From Carallia brachiata (taxonomy: Eukaryota > Streptophyta > Magnoliopsida > Malpighiales > Rhizophoraceae), in NCBI GenBank assembly GCA_021464245.1, contig JADCRB010000016.1, positions 14,853,663 through 14,917,662 of the forward strand: DNA of 64,000 nucleotides. The letters run 5' to 3'. A program made the translations under genes and the position numbers. Below the pieces are notes generated by a model. That model made no database searches. It was not told the DNA's origin and was given only the letters and a program-made list of their open reading frames with translations. Below, one piece after another: positions 61,774-64,000 of this stretch; position 1 is the stretch's first letter, and each line of letters opens with the position of its first letter.

Positions 61774-64000
61774 AAAAAAAAAGTGCCAGTTACCAAATAC
61801 ATGATAACAACTAAGCTACCCATAATAATTAGAAACACACGTCAGTAATTGCATTCATGTTAATATTTGTTATAAATTGCTGTTCATTGACAGAGTCCAA
61901 TTGAATCACCGATCATAAAATGTTGTCGCATTTTCTTTGAAATCATCGTTGTTAGACTAAGCTGTTTATGATTAGTAGCCATACCAGAGATCAAAAGCAG
62001 CTTTTGTCATGAAACCTGAGTAACCATTATGGAAACTGTGGGCTAATAATCTAGGGATTCCCTTCTATTTGTCTCTAAAATGATCAAGCAGTTATTAGCT
62101 TTCATGGGTGGAATGTAAAGAGGAAAAACAAGAACAGTAAGAAAATAAATAAGCTCCAACCGCCGGAAAGGAATATGTATGGAGATGGCAATTGGAGAGT
62201 TGGCGAATTGGAACAAACGGTTTTATACCAAAATCAAAATCAAACCGAACTGTAATAATCCCTATTGGTGATTGGTAGCAATCATTAGAGACAAGTTTCT
62301 TTGTTTTATGACATTTAAGGAAGTCACACTGACGAGGGTTTGATTTAATTTTTAGTAAAGTACATTTATATTTTACTTTTAAAAAGTATAAAAATAAGGG
62401 TTTTGTAATCTTTATTGATTTTTGTTTGATTGTATTTATTTTTTATATGATTTTCTAAAAACTGTAGATTGAAAAATGGTTCAAGGTTATTTTTTGTTAT
62501 TTTTGGGTTTACTATTTACTTTTTAATTTTAATAATAATTTATATAGACTAAATTATTCTTAAAGAATATTTATACTATTTTTAATATTACTAATAATTT
62601 ATATATAGTAAATTACTTTTAAAGAATATTTATATTATTTTATTATTTTTTTACTTGTCACATGAATTAAATTTTTTATTCTATTTCATGAATAATTTTA
62701 TAAATGCAAGATTTTCTTTTTTCAAAAAGTTTTAAATAATATTTTTTTACTTCAAATTTTCATTAAGGTTGACAGTTATAAAAAAAATGTTATAAACATT
62801 ATATTTTTAATATCTAATAAATAATTGAAAAAGTTAAAAATTAAGTGAGAAAATTCTCAATATTATTTATAAAAAATTTATTCTAAAAATAAAAATTATA
62901 AAATATAAAACAATTTTTTAATATGCTATATTAATATAAATTAAATGTTTAAATTAATCGTTTCATTATCTAATGGCAACAGAAAGTATAAAATTAATCA
63001 AATACTTCATTAATTTTTCAACAATCAGTAATTAGTAATTAGTAGTAGCAATCAACAATATCGAATATGTAAACCAAATAGGTGCTAAGAATCGAACTTG
63101 TTTCCATATGTGTTGAAGGATGGTCTTTAGTATCACTAGACCAAAATTTGATTGGTGCCAATAGGAGAAAAGTTTCTTGAAATACAATGTAGTGAAACAA
63201 CAAAACATTCTTTTGGTTTTTCAACAAAAACATTCTTTTTCTGAAATGGGTTGGTTTAAATGGGCTAAAAGTGCTCTAACTGCCCACGCCATCGTTTCGG
63301 CCTTAAACATGGTGGAAATGGGCTAGTTCCATTTCTGAAAGAATTTTAGTGATGACTAGGAAATAACTGCAAGTTACAGAGACATTACCTTGTTGCCATA
63401 CTAAGAATGTCTTCGTCTGCTAATGTGGCACTTATTTGCATTATTGAGGGCAAGAACACATAAGTTAATGGAGTTTTATAAGGTCAAATGAATTGGAATC
63501 AAAACCACATTAAGCAAACCGAGGCAACTTAATCTTATTTACTTAGAATTTATTTAATATATAATCCTTGCCAAATTGATTATTATCATTATTAATCAAG
63601 TGCTAAGCATTCCGGTAATTCATTTAATAAGCAAGTCCATTGCCAAGGTTTTTGAGCTGTGGAAAAATTGCTCGTTTTTTGATTGTAACATTAATCAAAC
63701 AATGAATGCGGCTAAATTATATCATAACAAATATAGTTAAAAGAAAGGCAAATATCTATTTTAGTGAGCTATTCAGTTGTTTTGCATCTTTAGCTTAACC
63801 AAGTGGGTGTGTAAACAACGATGTTGAATTTTTAGGCAACCTATTCCATTAATTTTTTTTTGCGCTCTAAATATCTTTGTACAATAGCAGTTGTCGGGGC
63901 TAATGCAGATACAAGTACGGTTAATTGAGTTGCAATAACTATCATTATAGTAACAATGATGTTGTAATCAATTGAAGTATTACAATTCAGTACCATGTGT
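61774..64000. other. AT-rich intergenic, no gene seen
   Basis: Very A/T-rich between 62340 and 63010. The only open frame above 60 codons (63039-63233 -) is not recognised. Confidence 0.5.

Overview
This is plant nuclear DNA, almost certainly from a eudicot. It is very AT-rich between genes. Genes carry many short GT-AG introns, A/T homopolymers and microsatellites are everywhere, and old transposable elements (LTR, non-LTR, hAT-like MITEs) fill the gaps. The species cannot be fixed from sequence alone; gene content (LRR-RLK subfamily XII, NAT6-type transporter, CaMRLK-like receptor) fits a rosid.

Layout. 0.5-10.3 kb is gene-free and repeat-rich: a hAT-like MITE, two diverged copies of one segment (about 3.4-5.2 and 7.2-8.7 kb), a degenerate tandem array of about 60 bp between them, and further MITE-like sequences. 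10.8-14.6 kb (+) is a subfamily-XII LRR receptor kinase with a non-RD kinase domain, interrupted by three single-base frameshifts. 14.6-20.6 kb is mostly non-coding. 20.6-24.4 kb (+) is a plant O-fucosyltransferase-like gene of ten coding exons, also with frame breaks. It converges on a 13-exon nucleobase-ascorbate transporter (25.0-28.9 kb, -) that carries a single extra base. 29-39.7 kb is AT-rich intergenic DNA with one small poly(A)-tailed retroinsertion flanked by a perfect 19-bp target-site duplication. 39.7-42.8 kb (-) is a 5'-truncated, frame-broken copy of a SAP30-binding-protein (HCNGP) gene. 44.9-49.2 kb is a complete but non-coding LTR retrotransposon with a large 0.53-kb-arm inverted repeat nested inside it. 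49.7-50.3 kb is a hAT-like MITE. 52.9-56.1 kb (-) is the one fully intact gene, a two-exon CaMRLK-like LRR receptor with a pseudokinase domain. 60.8-61.8 kb is an unusual GC-rich block ending in poly(A), resembling a non-autonomous non-LTR element. The rest is AT-rich sequence in which I see nothing.

The genes are unrelated single-copy plant genes and do not form a pathway. The most striking general feature is that four of the five recognisable genes contain isolated one-base indels, while exon structure, splice sites and protein similarity are otherwise well kept. That is either recent pseudogenisation or residual base errors in the assembly, and it matters for any use of the protein predictions. 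I found no convincing novel multi-gene system. The best structural candidates are the long foldback inside the LTR element and the paired short retroelements sharing a 3' hairpin.
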